Both the position numbers and the translations under genes were made by a program. DNA of 64,000 nt from Norana najaformis (lineage: Eukaryota; Annelida; Clitellata; Crassiclitellata; Hormogastridae), in assembly GCA_964023275.1 (NCBI GenBank), contig OZ029929.1:6549935-6613934 (forward strand), given 5' to 3'. Of this stretch, positions 12,857 to 20,027 are shown one piece after another (position 1 is the stretch's first letter; every line of letters begins with the position of its first letter). Under the pieces are notes generated by a model that saw nothing but the letters and a program-made list of their open reading frames with translations, was not told the origin of the DNA and did no database searches.

Positions 12857-15800
12857 TTAATAATAATAATCTTCAAGTTCCTGAGGACTCACAGGCCAAA
12901 ACTCTGCTGGATCGTTGGTGTGCTGATTGTGCAGTTCCCAACCCAGACAATACCTTTGTCCACAAGCAATCATACTGGGACAAACCATTAATTGACAGGG
13001 ATACCACCACTCTCTACACCTGAGCCACTGACTCATACCATCAAGCAAGTCTTTAGGCCGTTACGTCACCACATGCAAGCGATTGGCTTTTTGCTTTGAC
13101 CATTACTGCCTGTGGCCTGAGACTGGACGATGAGGCCGTGAGAGTCGCAGTACGCCTCGGGCTTGGAGTCAACATATGTGAACCTCACGAGTGCCGTTGT
13201 AGTTCCCTTGTCACGGCTAATGGCTCCCATGGGCTTTCTTGCTCCCTTGGACCAGGTCGAACCAAGAGACATGCGACCCTCAATGACTTAGTCTGTCGGA
13301 GTCTCATTCGTGCAGGTTCCCGGCAGTGAAGGAACCGCCTGGACTCAGTAGAACAGACGGAAAACGACCTGATGGTTTAACCCTCATTCCGTGGCGGACG
13401 GTCCGCGCTTTGATTTGGGATGCCACTATAACAGAGACTCTGGCCGCATCTTACCTCCCATCCACATCAATCTCAGCTGCCGGCGCAGCCGAATTGGCAG
13501 CAGAGAGGAAATGCCAAAAATATAACATTCTTGCACAGAACTATCATTTTGTTCCTTTGGCGTTCGAGACTCTTGGCCCAATCAACAACAGTTGCCTACT
13601 CTTCATAACAGAGTTAGGGCGCTGTCTCTCTCGTATAACCGGAGACACGAAAGAAACCAGTTATCTTTTTCAGCGCATTGCGGTCACAATTCAACGCTTC
13701 AATTCTGTTGCCTTCCACGGTACTTTTGCTCCGCGAGAACTTGACGATTTCTAGCCATCACAGAATGTTGTATTCTCCGGATAATTTTTTAAATCCTGAG
13801 GGATCAGTTATACCTCGGGCAAAAAAATAATAATTGTTTAACAGAGTTATAGAGTAATTAACGATCTCTCCAAGGTAGGCCTACACACCTCATTTTCAAT
13901 TAGGAGAGAATTGAGCATGTTCCAATCGACACCGATCTCAGACTGATCGAAGTCATCCTCCACCAATGCACAATTTTCAAGTTTCTGGCAAATCGTCGTA
14001 GATTCCTAGCACGGAAGATTTTTATGCAATGTATAACGCAATGTAATGCAACGTGATTCCGTGTGATATACTTTAATGTGATGTAATCTAACATTTACTA
14101 TCAGTTAAGAATACTTCTCAGCACTTTGTTCGACCCATCAATGCGAACTCAGTGAAACGAATATATAGTTATCGAACAAGAAGTTTGCAGCCTTCGACGG
14201 GATGTGAACAAGGTTGAGGATTTATGTATGATCCTTAGTTGCATCGTAATCGTAATAGCACATTCAAGATTTCTAAAGCGCCCAACGAAAGCCGAGTCGC
14301 GGGAACAATCTTACTCACAGGCACTCAGTCAAAAACATAATCGATAGGCAGGAGGGTCAGAATCGGTTCCAGGTCAAGATCAAAGAGTCAGGCAGGCAGA
14401 CGGTCATTGAAGCGGCAAGATAGATAAGGGGAAGAAGGGGAGTCAGGATAGGGTCTGTGGAGAAGTGTTTACAGTTTTGAGTGAAAGACCTGCGCAGAGA
14501 TTGCAAGGGATGAAGTGTTGGTGAGTTCTTATTATAGGTAAGATAGTTGTAATTCTGGAGGGCGTTTATTCCAGAGATGTGCATCAGCTCTGGCTACGGA
14601 GAGATTTCCAATTTTTAAGGATGAGATGACGAAAGGGCGAAGAACTGTTCAGGCGGAAGAAGAGCGAATTGAAAAGAGTGGTTGGATCATAAATAATTGA
14701 CGAAGATAGGAGGGTCGGAGGATTGTGACTACATTACATTAGTTTAAAACGTAAGAATTCTTACATAGAATTGCAGAAACAGTTTCAATATCAAGGGCTG
14801 ATATGCTTCCACAGCAAGTAAGCACTGAAAGACAAATTGACCAAAACAAAAAGAAACATTAAAATTTTATGTGACATGATGGTGAAATTAATAAACTCAC
14901 ATTAAAAAAGTGAATTTTTAGTTAGACTAGAAGATTTCTCTAACGCTTCTATATCATAGCAAAGAATCAATGCATGTATGTATCTAGACAGTTAATATAG
15001 CGCCTTTAGCACCTCACAAAAACGCCGCCTACACTAGCGTAAATAGTGTTAAAGTCATTAAGAATAAAACGTTCTTCAATAAGCAAACAGTGCTCAGATA
15101 ATTAGAAATGTCACCATGGTGCACCCCTCACATGCAGGGTGGTCATGCTTTCGCTTCAGCCGACGGTTCCTTCAACCCAAGAACCCGCAATTTACAAGAA
15201 GGACTAGAAACAGGTTTCGCACCTTAATCTTAACTTTTGCAGCAGATTATACTTATGAAAGTCAAGTTAGTGAAGCTACAGTAAATTGATTTACTTTGCT
15301 TCAAAGAAACCTTACGACGGGTTAGAGTAACGAAAGGTTTAGTCCTATCATTTAAAAAAATCGATGTGATCTTTGGCACTTATTTACCATGTCTTTGCTG
15401 ACACCCGACATCAGAGGGCAGATTTCATCTCTTAGAACATTTTGAAGAAAAGCCTGAATACGCATAAAACTCTGGTCAACACCAATCATAATGTTTGCAT
15501 CTGCAGAACTACAGCTGCTTATATACTGAAAATACTGAAAGCTGGTTACAGTTTTTCGATTTGGAATTAACTAGCAGTTAACTGAAGACAGACTTGAATC
15601 TGCAAGATGTCTGCATTGTAGCACTTTACACTGTTATCTGCTTAAATTGTGAGCAATCTAAATTTAAACATTCCTCATTTGTGACTTTGTAACATGTGTA
15701 AACTGCAGGATTTATCAACAGTAAGACCTTTGTCCAATTATATGATGCACGACTTCTAAACTTGTGAAATTACAGTTTAAAATAAAATTGTGAAACATCT

Positions 15801-18029
15801 TTACTACAGTTATGGTGTTTAAAAGGATTGGAAGACTTCTACTGTACTTATCAGGCGTTAACTTGAATGCCAGACTCAATTGCAGTCAGGAATAAACTGT
15901 AAGATATCATGATTAGTCTGGCTTGGCTAATGATAAGTTCTTAATTGCCTAATTATGAGTTCTGACTCGTCTAATAATGAGTTCCGACTTCCTTAAGAAT
16001 AATTCTGACTTGCCTTGCCAAATATTAAGATTTGACTTGCATGACTATTAGTTTTTAACCTTCATTATTGCCTATAACTTGCTGATTAATTCGTTTTTCT
16101 TGCATGTATATTAGTTTTGCACTTGCTTCATGAGCAGTTTTCACTTGCCTGAGTCTCACTGGTCTTGAGAAGCGTCTGAACAGATGAGAAGAACTTTTGG
16201 CATTCTCGGCATTTACCTGTAGGCAATGCTTTCGACAAACTCCAATCCTGGAACAGAAGTCTTCACATACAGTAAGCAGTGCAATACAGTGTAATTTTAT
16301 AAATGTATGGCTCTCTCTTTGAGAAACTGCTTGGCTGATGAAGTTAGCGATCTGGTGTTATAACAGACTGGTCAGAAAAGTGTACGAATTGAGTTTATGT
16401 CAAAGCAAAACTAATCACCGATAACTGTATTTGATAACTGATGTTGTTGCTAAATTGCGTAAAATTATTGTGATTTTCTCAAAAAGAAGTTTGAATGAAA
16501 AATAAAACAAGCAGAATTGCATCTACCTTTTGTTTCATTTTCAGAGGCAGGTTTTCTTTGGGTTCCAAAATCGCATCTCCGTTGCAGATACCAAGCGAAC
16601 AGCAAATCATTCGCAGCGCCTACAATTCTCCAAAGCACTTAAATGTTGTATTTGTTAGGTTGAACTATGCAACTTCCATCTTCATCGCCATAAATAATGG
16701 CAACAAATATGCGATCCGATTCTTCTTCAACTTCGACCTTTTCTTCGTGACACACCTCCTAGTCTAATCGTAGCTTCACTGCAATTAGCCTTGGCACTTC
16801 TGTCTAATTAACTATACCCGTTATAGCCATAAACTTATTGTCATCTTGGAACCACCTTTCGTAACCTTAGTAACACCATTTCTAACCCGTCAGCTGTTAA
16901 ACGGCTCTTGTATACGGATGCCAAACATTGGCGACAGCATCATTCTTTATTTCCGTCCTGTCGCAGCCATAGGGGTTTAAGATCTTCACTTCTTCATCTG
17001 TGATTGATTTTACTCCGCCACTCGTTCTTGGTAGGCATACTTTAACACCTCTCCTCGTTACCTTCTTTCTGCTTAGTCACCTTAACTTCACTCCAAACTA
17101 TCCCCATCTCACCTCAGCCTTCTTAGCATTTCTTCCTAATCGTAGAACCACATCTGATTATACTCTTATACCCTATTATTTCATGAAATTAACCACACAC
17201 TGGCAACGTTTCACGTTAGCCTCGCCTTTACCTTGTTCAGCTTTTTCTTTCACTTCAGCCTCACCGTTGTCCACTTCGCCTCTTACACGCTAGATTTCAC
17301 CTCTTATCAATTCAGCTTTTCCAGACTTAGTTCAACGGAATCTAATATGGCAAACACATGCCCCCAGCAAGCAATTTAAAATTTATTTGGATCGTTCATT
17401 CGCGGGTTGGATTTCGCTGAACAATGAAATAATTTTGTTTTACCAATTCTGAGTCTCCGATCTGAAGAAGTGCCTCTTCTCCAACCAGTTCCCTGCACTA
17501 AACATACAGCAAAACAACGAACTCTTAAGTTCGTATACCTATCCGAATACGAATTTGAAAATGCAATCTCTTTAGATTTAGGACTAAAAAAGTCACCAAA
17601 TATTATGGCTCAGATGTTTGATCGAAATAAGTTGAACGATCTTATAGCTGAAGCACAGACTCTACAACAGTCAACTAAAGTTCACCAGCAAGAACTTTGC
17701 ACGCTAATTACTGTCTATTAATTACTGTACCTTCTATTTTGAGTGAAGTGGAAGATTTTTCAAAAAATAACAAAGTCAGTTTACCTAACAATTATGAAAC
17801 AATTAAGATTTAGTAAATTGATCTGGAAGAAAGGAGGAAGTAGATGTAGTGACGCACCTCTTCCAGGTTCAAGTTTTTCCATACAGTTTCTTTGCAATGG
17901 TCCACAGCTCCACAGGCTTCAGCGACTGCAAGACTTTGACACCAGGATTTCTCATCCGAACAAATGTCAACATCCAGACTCGCTGATGAAGCTATAGTAG
18001 CAGAACACAAATTATATATTGTATTATTG

Positions 18030-18082
<53 letters not shown>

Positions 18083-18171
18083 TAATAGTAATAGTACTAG
18101 TAGTAATAATAGTAACAATAATAGTAATAGTAATAATAATAATAATAGTAGTAGCAGTAATAATAATAGTT

Positions 18172-18255
<84 letters not shown>

Positions 18256-18391
18256 ATATGGTAGTAATATTATAGTAGTGGTAGTGGTAGTAGTAGTAGT
18301 AGTAATGATACATACATACACACACATATATATATATACACGTTGACTTACCCACAGCCGTCATCAGGGAAATCATTACAAAGATTTCCAT
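2577..18391 (-). CDS. PSAP: Prosaposin-like gene (14 exons found, 3' end not found)
   Basis: Prosaposins are secretory and lysosomal precursors cut into small saposins that help hydrolases act on sphingolipids. Seen: exon 1 encodes a signal peptide (MEIFVMISLMTAVA). Exon 2 encodes a saposin-A domain (SWCQ...ACGAVDHC...TVW). Exons 3-6, 7-10, 10-11 and 12-14 encode four saposin-B domains. Using my numbering the cysteines are 71/74/103/114/139/145, 179/182/211/221/246/252, 275/278/306/317/342/348 and 366/394/406/431. The fourth-to-fifth cysteine distance is exactly 25 in all four. Exon 14 begins a second saposin-A domain (CLYGPQFWC). Phases agree through exon 13 if intron 3 is a GC-AG intron. 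Exon 13 to 14 does not join in phase, and the final exon is missing or outside the window. Introns carry LINEs, SINEs and a 2.44-kb insertion. Family assignment is strong; full length and expression are unknown. Confidence 0.93.
2990..3262. repeat. GAT-rich microsatellite in a prosaposin intron
   Basis: Imperfect (gatgat)n with tat and gac variants from about 3090 to 3262. The 90-codon plus-strand frame here, mostly Asp, Glu and Tyr, is a by-product of the repeat and lies inside the intron between exons 14 and 13 of the minus-strand gene. Confidence 0.85.
3292..3372 (-). CDS. PSAP: Prosaposin exon 13 (saposin-B4, cysteines 4 and 5)
   Basis: 27 codons, phase 0 at both ends, acceptor ttctgtttttag|TGT and donor CAG|GTAGAG. 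It encodes CESVVDKYAP...DNFCQ, the amphipathic helix pair typical of the second half of a saposin-B domain, with 25 residues between the two cysteines as in the other three domains. Confidence 0.9.
3640..3850. repeat. Purine-rich low-complexity tract
   Basis: Long run of gaa, aga and gga on the plus strand with a ggggaggaggagg core near 3780-3800. The overlapping Lys/Glu-rich and Leu/Ser/Pro-rich frames on both strands are composition artefacts. Lies in the intron between exons 13 and 12. Confidence 0.85.
3881..4017 (-). CDS. PSAP: Prosaposin exon 12 (saposin-B4, first half)
   Basis: 2 + 45 codons; acceptor gtagttgtag|CG, donor CAG|GTACGT. It reads NVASYCQSTAGYL...VKRVCDL...DKEQ. The spacing between the Cys of SYC and the Cys of RVC is 28, as in saposin-B3. 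The usual C-x2-C has Ala-x2-Cys here, so the first cysteine of the domain is absent. Confidence 0.85.
4268..4318. repeat. (ATC)n microsatellite
   Basis: About 16 perfect copies of the trinucleotide, in the intron between prosaposin exons 12 and 11. Confidence 0.95.
4445..4637 (-). CDS. PSAP: Prosaposin exon 11 (saposin-B3, cysteines 3 to 6)
   Basis: 64 codons plus one base; acceptor cctgttttctgagcgcag|ATG, donor ACA|GTAAGT. It encodes MTISNAMRMICDSLWW...ADYC, then LHPRGACAMLGFCDG. Two exons in domains B1 and B2 correspond to this single fused exon. It continues exon 10 (VNKTE) in phase and restores the family spacing of 28 residues between cysteines 2 and 3. Confidence 0.93.
4905..5095 (+). 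repeat. tRNA-like SINE fragment and (AAAT)n tail
   Basis: A B-box-like ggttcgagcc with a degenerate A box upstream, followed by tccgtgcaacgactctgg, which matches the post-head part of the type-A SINE. Ends near an (aaat)n run at 5060-5090. Intronic. Confidence 0.45.
5128..5292 (-). CDS. PSAP: Prosaposin exon 10 (end of saposin-B2, start of saposin-B3)
   Basis: 55 codons, phase 0/0; acceptor atcgcttctttag|AAC, donor GAG|GTAAAG. It reads NRVNLCKHLRFC (cysteines 5 and 6 of B2), a Ser/Asp/Glu-rich linker where processing would be expected, then CQICQKAFTLTIESATVNKT (cysteines 1 and 2 of B3). NKT is a potential N-glycosylation site at the position glycosylated in known saposins. Confidence 0.93.
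5395..5515. repeat. (TTCGTTCA)-type simple repeat
   Basis: Imperfect run of gttcgttta, cgttcattg and gtttattcgttcattg units. Intronic, no coding signal. Confidence 0.8.
6154..6213 (-). CDS. PSAP: Prosaposin exon 9 (saposin-B2, cysteine 4 helix)
   Basis: 20 codons, phase 0/0; acceptor ggttattgttttcag|TGC, donor TTG|GTTAGT. Encodes CKAFVKWLIPHITTALTQHL, which runs in phase into exon 10 (NRVNLC). Same length and phase as exon 5 of domain B1. Confidence 0.92.
6505..6625. repeat. (ATT)n-(ATC)n microsatellite
   Basis: tattattattg units grading into about 13 atc copies and cgtcgt. Intronic. Confidence 0.9.
6790..7497 (+). mobile_element. LINE 3' end (CR1/L2-type), 5'-truncated
   Basis: The frame from about 6830 to 7447 matches the region after the reverse transcriptase core in CR1/L2-type LINEs: SLTDHVNNISRSC, then TRIDFGNAAYIGL, ILNAAARLI, DSLHWLPVSQRIQFK and GPSSWNCLPLELR. 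The end is 'gtggcgctttataaatg' followed by an (acaatt)n tail, typical for this group. It sits antisense in the prosaposin intron between exons 9 and 8. Reverse transcriptase core and endonuclease are missing. Confidence 0.85.
7664..7726 (-). CDS. PSAP: Prosaposin exon 8 (saposin-B2, cysteine 3)
   Basis: 21 codons, phase 0/0; acceptor caacctattgcag|GCT, donor CTG|GTAAGT. Encodes AALKVYLYNLLCEDLYPYKM L. It links exon 7 (helix 1) to exon 9 in phase and gives a cysteine 2-3 spacing of 29. Confidence 0.92.
8285..8370. repeat. (ATGT/ATGC)n tetranucleotide array
   Basis: tatgtatgtatgcatg units. Frames on both strands reading Cys-Met-Tyr-Val or His-Thr-Tyr-Ile are artefacts of the repeat. Confidence 0.95.
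8459..8539 (-). CDS. PSAP: Prosaposin exon 7 (saposin-B2, cysteines 1 and 2)
   Basis: 27 codons, phase 0/0; acceptor actgcattgtag|AAT, donor AAG|GTTGGT. Encodes NNKTQQCNVCREVTAEVIDF..., with C-x2-C and 17 residues to the exon end, the same as exons 3 and 10. Its first 47 bases, plus acceptor and upstream intron, are duplicated at 11007-11083 on the far side of the 2.44-kb insertion. Confidence 0.92.
8493..8569. repeat. 77-bp direct repeat, left copy
   Basis: Identical base for base to 11007-11083. It spans the first 47 bases of exon 7, the splice acceptor and 30 bases of intron, so it is host sequence duplicated around the insertion. Confidence 0.97.
8891..9820 (-). CDS. C-terminal part of an uncharacterised repeat-family protein
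   Basis: A 309-codon frame. From recall of similar multicopy 'uncharacterised' proteins in invertebrates, the family continues from the upstream frame. Visible: ICVDLKM (Asp60), PCFLC-x2-D (Cys79, Cys82, Asp85), ILPPLHIKLGLM, a C-terminal FDGPQIRQL (Asp169), HSHLDRFPENLG, then SEEQGERFHQD (Glu254/255). Spaced Asp, Asp and Glu with a Cys-x2-Cys would fit a DDE/RNase H-like transposase core; this is inference. Meaningful similarity seems to begin at FIDSSKR, residue 4, so the Met is probably not the real start. The upstream frame ends nearby, consistent with loss of one base in a run of A near 9805. Confidence 0.75.
   Translation of the reverse strand: MASFIDSSKRSLKCVLLNNGNKFGSNPIGHSTRMKEEYNAISLVLEKIKYKEHQWVICVDLKMVNFLLGQQSGYTKYPCFLCLWDSRAKHEHWTRKDWPSRKDMVVGAQNVIKESLVARDRIILPPLHIKLGLMKQFVRALNKEGSCFEYIVHKLPGITMEKLKAGIFDGPQIRQLMNDPLFIPSMNEIESCAWSSFVLVTKNFLGNKKADNYAQLVEDMLLHFNKLGCSMSIKVHYLHSHLDRFPENLGDFSEEQGERFHQDIKTMENRYQGRWDAHMMADYCWNIMRDCSGRCHTRKSYKRSFFGVE
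9784..10593 (-). CDS. N-terminal part of the same protein, zinc-binding
   Basis: A 269-codon frame beginning MATSRRSC. It has C-x2-C at residues 16-19 and C-x2-C at 60-63 (VCKTC), a spacing reminiscent of ZAD-type zinc domains, and another C-x2-C in DDCYFC. A Pro/Ser/Asp/Glu-rich linker follows (about 130-180), then a region ending SPDEWRL, after which the reading continues best in the frame of 8891-9820. Function unknown. The two frames together would be about 570 residues. Confidence 0.75.
   Translation of the reverse strand: MATSRRSCINHPDIFCYICGEYTLKANRKPISEFVKRAYVGYFGVKLGDQDKQWAPHTVCKTCIEQMRHWTIGKRSCLKFGVPMVWREQINHFDDCYFCMVNIIGINRNNRHKLSYPDIPSARRPVPHSDIVPVPPFRELPQLSDDETCMSNIGQDDESEESGGSDSDFQSTSHSERFDQKELSDLIRDLNLSKESSELLASRLKEKNALQPGTRITIYRNREKDLLPFFIEDNNLVFCNDISNLLKKIGLSDYSPDEWRLLSTVQNVV
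11007..11083. repeat. 77-bp direct repeat, right copy, with a decoy splice acceptor
   Basis: Identical to 8493-8569. On the minus strand it holds the acceptor (AG at 11054-11055) and the first 47 bases of exon 7 (11007-11053), then runs into the insertion without a donor in the copied part. The prosaposin transcript meets this copy before the true exon 7. Confidence 0.97.
11100..11170. repeat. GAC/GAT-rich simple repeat
   Basis: Imperfect gatgataacgacaacgacgacg run next to the right 77-bp repeat. Confidence 0.8.
11240..11900 (+). mobile_element. LINE relic (L2/CR1-type, end of endonuclease and linker)
   Basis: LDLIIIRLL...TISDHGLL resembles the end of an apurinic endonuclease (S-D-H). It is followed in other frames by IPWFESGCRETIRTVRCAER and DRLEWIRLLLEKHTFLKTK, the linker before reverse transcriptase in such LINEs. 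It passes directly to a 3' end 'cgccacttaatctgatctaatctaatc', so most of ORF2 is deleted. Several frame changes. Confidence 0.65.
11901..12204. other. No feature recognised
   Basis: Intronic DNA between LINE pieces. A 62-codon minus-strand frame (11947-12135) has no recognisable motif and no saposin cysteine pattern. Confidence 0.4.
12205..12850 (+). mobile_element. LINE 3' ends with restriction-like endonuclease, copies 1 and 2
   Basis: At 12210-12265 a bare 3' end (tttctacctcgggcaataat...) is followed at about 12280 by a second copy. Its 169-codon frame (12300-12809) reads GLRLDDEAVRIAVGLRLGA, a Cys/His cluster (CQPHNCTCG, HGLSC, RHACLND), then EPTGLSRTDGKRSDG and LLWDVTVIDTLAHSYL. The K-R-(P/S)-D-G...W-D arrangement fits the PD-(D/E)xK endonuclease at the C-terminus of R2/NeSL-type LINEs. 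It ends cctcgggc(aat)n. Confidence 0.6.
12870..13830 (+). mobile_element. LINE 3' end with restriction-like endonuclease, copy 3
   Basis: Same family as the previous element and longer. QSYWDKPLI..., CGLRLDDEAVRVAVRLGLG, CEPHECRCSSL, HGLSC, KRPDGLTLIPW, LIWDATITETLAASYL, then FETLGPINNS and RITGDTKETSYLFQRIAVTIQRFN. It is broken into at least three frames. The 3' end tacctcgggcaaaaaaataat lies at about 13815. Confidence 0.6.
13889..14005 (-). CDS. PSAP: Prosaposin exon 6 (end of saposin-B1 and linker)
   Basis: 39 codons, phase 0/0; acceptor aaatcttccgtgctag|GAA, donor GAG|GTGTGT. ESTTICQKLENC supplies cysteines 5 and 6 of B1. The acidic linker VEDDFDQSEIG follows, then DWNMLNSLLIENE, leading in phase to exon 7. 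Confidence 0.92.
14225..14745 (-). mobile_element. CR1-type LINE 3' end
   Basis: Minus-strand copy of the 3' end of the element at 39283-40606: C-terminal coding remnant, 'ctttcactcaaaactg', 'tgagtgcctgtgagtaag', 'cggctttcgttgggcgct', then a (gattac)n-like tail at 14240. Intronic, between exons 6 and 5. Confidence 0.8.
14765..14824 (-). CDS. PSAP: Prosaposin exon 5 (saposin-B1, cysteine 4 helix)
   Basis: 20 codons, phase 0/0; acceptor tcaatttgtctttcag|TGC, donor TAT|GTAAGA. Encodes CLLAVEAYQPLILKLFLQFY, with the Tyr-x-Pro typical of saposin-B helix 3. Confidence 0.93.
15388..15453 (-). CDS. PSAP: Prosaposin exon 4 (saposin-B1, cysteine 3)
   Basis: 22 codons in the preferred model; acceptor atgcgtattcag|GCT, donor ATG|GTAAAT. 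Encodes AFLQNVLRDEICPLMSGVSK. An alternative start at 15500 (acceptor gtagttctgcag|AT) would add about 15 residues and pair in phase with a GT donor at 16159 in exon 3, but the cysteine 2-3 spacing would then be 41 instead of 29. Confidence 0.85.
16149..16247 (-). CDS. PSAP: Prosaposin exon 3 (saposin-B1, cysteines 1 and 2)
   Basis: 33 codons, phase 0/0; acceptor agacttctgttccag|GAT. Encodes DWSLSKALPTGKCRECQKFF...SETQ. The donor is CAG|GCAAGT, a GC donor with otherwise perfect consensus. This makes 17 residues after C-x2-C, as in exons 7 and 10. A GT donor (ACCA|GTGAGA) lies 11 bases upstream. Confidence 0.88.
16250..17857. other. Prosaposin intron 2, nothing else certain
   Basis: About 1.6 kb without a recognised gene or element. 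Plus-strand frames at 16495-16767 (90 codons), 17000-17293 (97) and 17470-17721 (83) show no family I know. The last is Leu/Glu/Asn-rich and could be a decayed element; a ttcattttcag acceptor-like site lies before 16544. Confidence 0.4.
17858..17991 (-). CDS. PSAP: Prosaposin exon 2 (N-terminal saposin-A domain)
   Basis: Acceptor ttctgctactatag|CT, donor GAG|GTGCGT. It completes the Ala codon begun in exon 1 and reads SSASLDVDICSDEKSWCQ, then ACGAVDHCKETVW. The Cys...W-C...A-C-G-A-V-x-H-C...V-W pattern is diagnostic for saposin-A domains, which lie at the ends of prosaposin and of surfactant protein B precursors. Confidence 0.95.
18026..18310. repeat. (AAT)n-(AGT)n microsatellite
   Basis: About 55 bases of perfect aat repeats, a mixed block, about 85 bases of perfect agt repeats, then variants. 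It lies in prosaposin intron 1. The Leu, Asn, Ser, Val and Tyr homopolymer frames here are artefacts. Confidence 0.97.
18352..18391 (-). CDS. PSAP: Prosaposin exon 1 (start codon and signal peptide)
   Basis: ATG at 18391-18389 in a good context (A at -3, G at +4). It encodes MEIFVMISLMTAV and ends G|GTAAGT; the split codon becomes Ala with exon 2. Hydrophobic core and small residues before the junction fit a signal peptide cut after AVA. 5' untranslated sequence would lie above 18391; I see no TATA box there. Confidence 0.85.
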
Positions 18392-18605
18392 GTTGAGAGA
18401 AATCTGATCACGTCAACCACGGGCGCTGCAGATAGCTTTAGTTGAATGACTACCTCTCAGCGCCGCTTCTGAGCACTGAATCGTTGCGTCTAGGCTTTCA
18501 CATAGCTTTAAAAGATCCGAAATACATGGGCAGGTGTTGGCGGGATCAGGGCTTCAGAATGACAGCTAGCAAGAACCGACAGCTTTTAGAAACTGTAGCA
18601 AACCC

Positions 18606-18760
18606 ATAGTAATTGTAATTGCGATAATATATTCATACAGTGCCTCTTCATGAGAGACTTATCAGATTTGACAACACAAATCAAGGGTTGAACAAACTGG
18701 TTTTCTAGGGATTACGGTCGAGAGGCAAAGAAAGACCAAGGAACTAGTATTCTGATTGCT
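18606..18760 (-). repeat. Repeat end with (TGTAAT)-like head
   Basis: Starts agtaattgtaattgcgata and continues 'tacagtgcctcttcatgagagac', matching 3405-3470, 32420-32560 and 53935-54010. Read on the minus strand this is the 3' end of a LINE or SINE with a (attaca)n tail. Confidence 0.6.
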
Positions 18761-18959
18761 AGGCATCTTATTTCAGAGAATTGAACCTACCCCAGCGAAG
18801 CTTCTGCGCTGCACCTTAGAAATTCAGGCCGATGAGACAACCAGGTGACCTTGTGCAGAAGAGCGAAGGTATCTACTTGGAAGCGCTTAATAACAGAATG
18901 AATGACTGTATGTTACCTTCATACTGTCCAACCCGGATCGATTTGTCAACACAGGCATA

Positions 18960-19290
18960 ACTATGGATCATCAAACGCTTTTCCCATTGGCTGTTTTATC
19001 TAGGGCCTTTGTAGATTTAACATGCACAGTATGACCAGTCGTCCGACAGTCTATTCGATTAGCGCTTAGGGTCTGTAATAGTAAGATTGGGGCACGCACC
19101 TGCTGAGTGGATTCCGTGAACGACCCTAAGCAAGATCTCTTTGCTCACGTGCATCTGTCACCAAGCATTTGGTGATGGAGTTAGTTGGGACGTAAACAGC
19201 AAATCCTGCGATACACTGTTCCCGTGTCCAGTGCTCATTGCTGGGTCAAGGGCCGAACAGCAGGCATGAGTGCCTCTCCTATGTTTGCTA
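18960..19290 (+). repeat. Degraded type-A SINE
   Basis: From about 19050 it matches the type-A body (aacgaccctaagcaaga, cacgtgcatctgtcaccaagca, aaatcctgcgatacactg, ccgtgtccag) with many substitutions. The tRNA head is barely recognisable. Confidence 0.55.
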
Positions 19291-19588
19291 TAACCAGTCA
19301 CAAATAAACTTTCATACGAGAGTTTTTTGAATAGTCTGAAGTTATCTTTTCTAGCTTCTTAAATTTTTTATTGCACAGAAACATTGTCACATTATACAGA
19401 AACCGGAAACGTTAAAGGGAAAGTGTTATGAAACTGTAGACTTGAATGACGGTACAAGGAAGTCTGGCTTCCGATTTCCATTAGATTAACGAATAAGCAT
19501 TCAAAACTATACACTTAATGGCTTCTTGTAGGCTAAGCCACTCTTACCGTCATATTAGTCGTCCTTCTCGCAATGAATATTATTATTC

Positions 19589-20027
19589 TTGTTGTCGTTG
19601 TTGTTATTGTCGTTGTTGTTATTGTCGTTGTTGTTATTGTCGTTGTTGTTATTGTCGTTGTTGTTATTGTCGTTGTTGTTATTGTCGTTGTTGTTATTGT
19701 CGTTGTTGTTATTGTCGTTGTTGTTATTGTCGTTGTTGTTATTGTCGTTGTTGTTATTGTCGTTGTTGTTATTGTCGTTGTTGTTATTGTCGTTGTTGTT
19801 ATTGTCGTTGTTGTTATTGTCGTTGTTGTTATTGTCGTTGTTGTTATTGTCGTTGTTGTTATTGTCGTTGTTGTTATTGTCGTTGTTGTTATTGTCGTTG
19901 TTGTTATTGTCGTTGTTGTTATTGTCGTTGTTGTTATTGTCGTTGTTGTTATTGTCGTTGTTGTTATTGTCGTTGTTGTTATTGTCGTTGTTGTTATTGT
20001 CGTTGTTGTTATTGTTGTAGTTGTTGT
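19589..20027. repeat. 15-bp minisatellite, about 28 perfect copies
   Basis: Unit ttgttattgtcgttg. From about 19594 to 20015 every copy is identical, with variants only at the edges. The three open plus-strand frames (CRCCY, VVVIV and LLLLS repeats) arise because the unit length is a multiple of three and has no stop; I do not treat them as genes. Confidence 0.97.

Noticed and set aside
17470-17721. 83-codon plus-strand frame with Leu/Glu/Asn-rich sequence
   Set aside because: No recognised motif, no splice support, and antisense within prosaposin intron 2.
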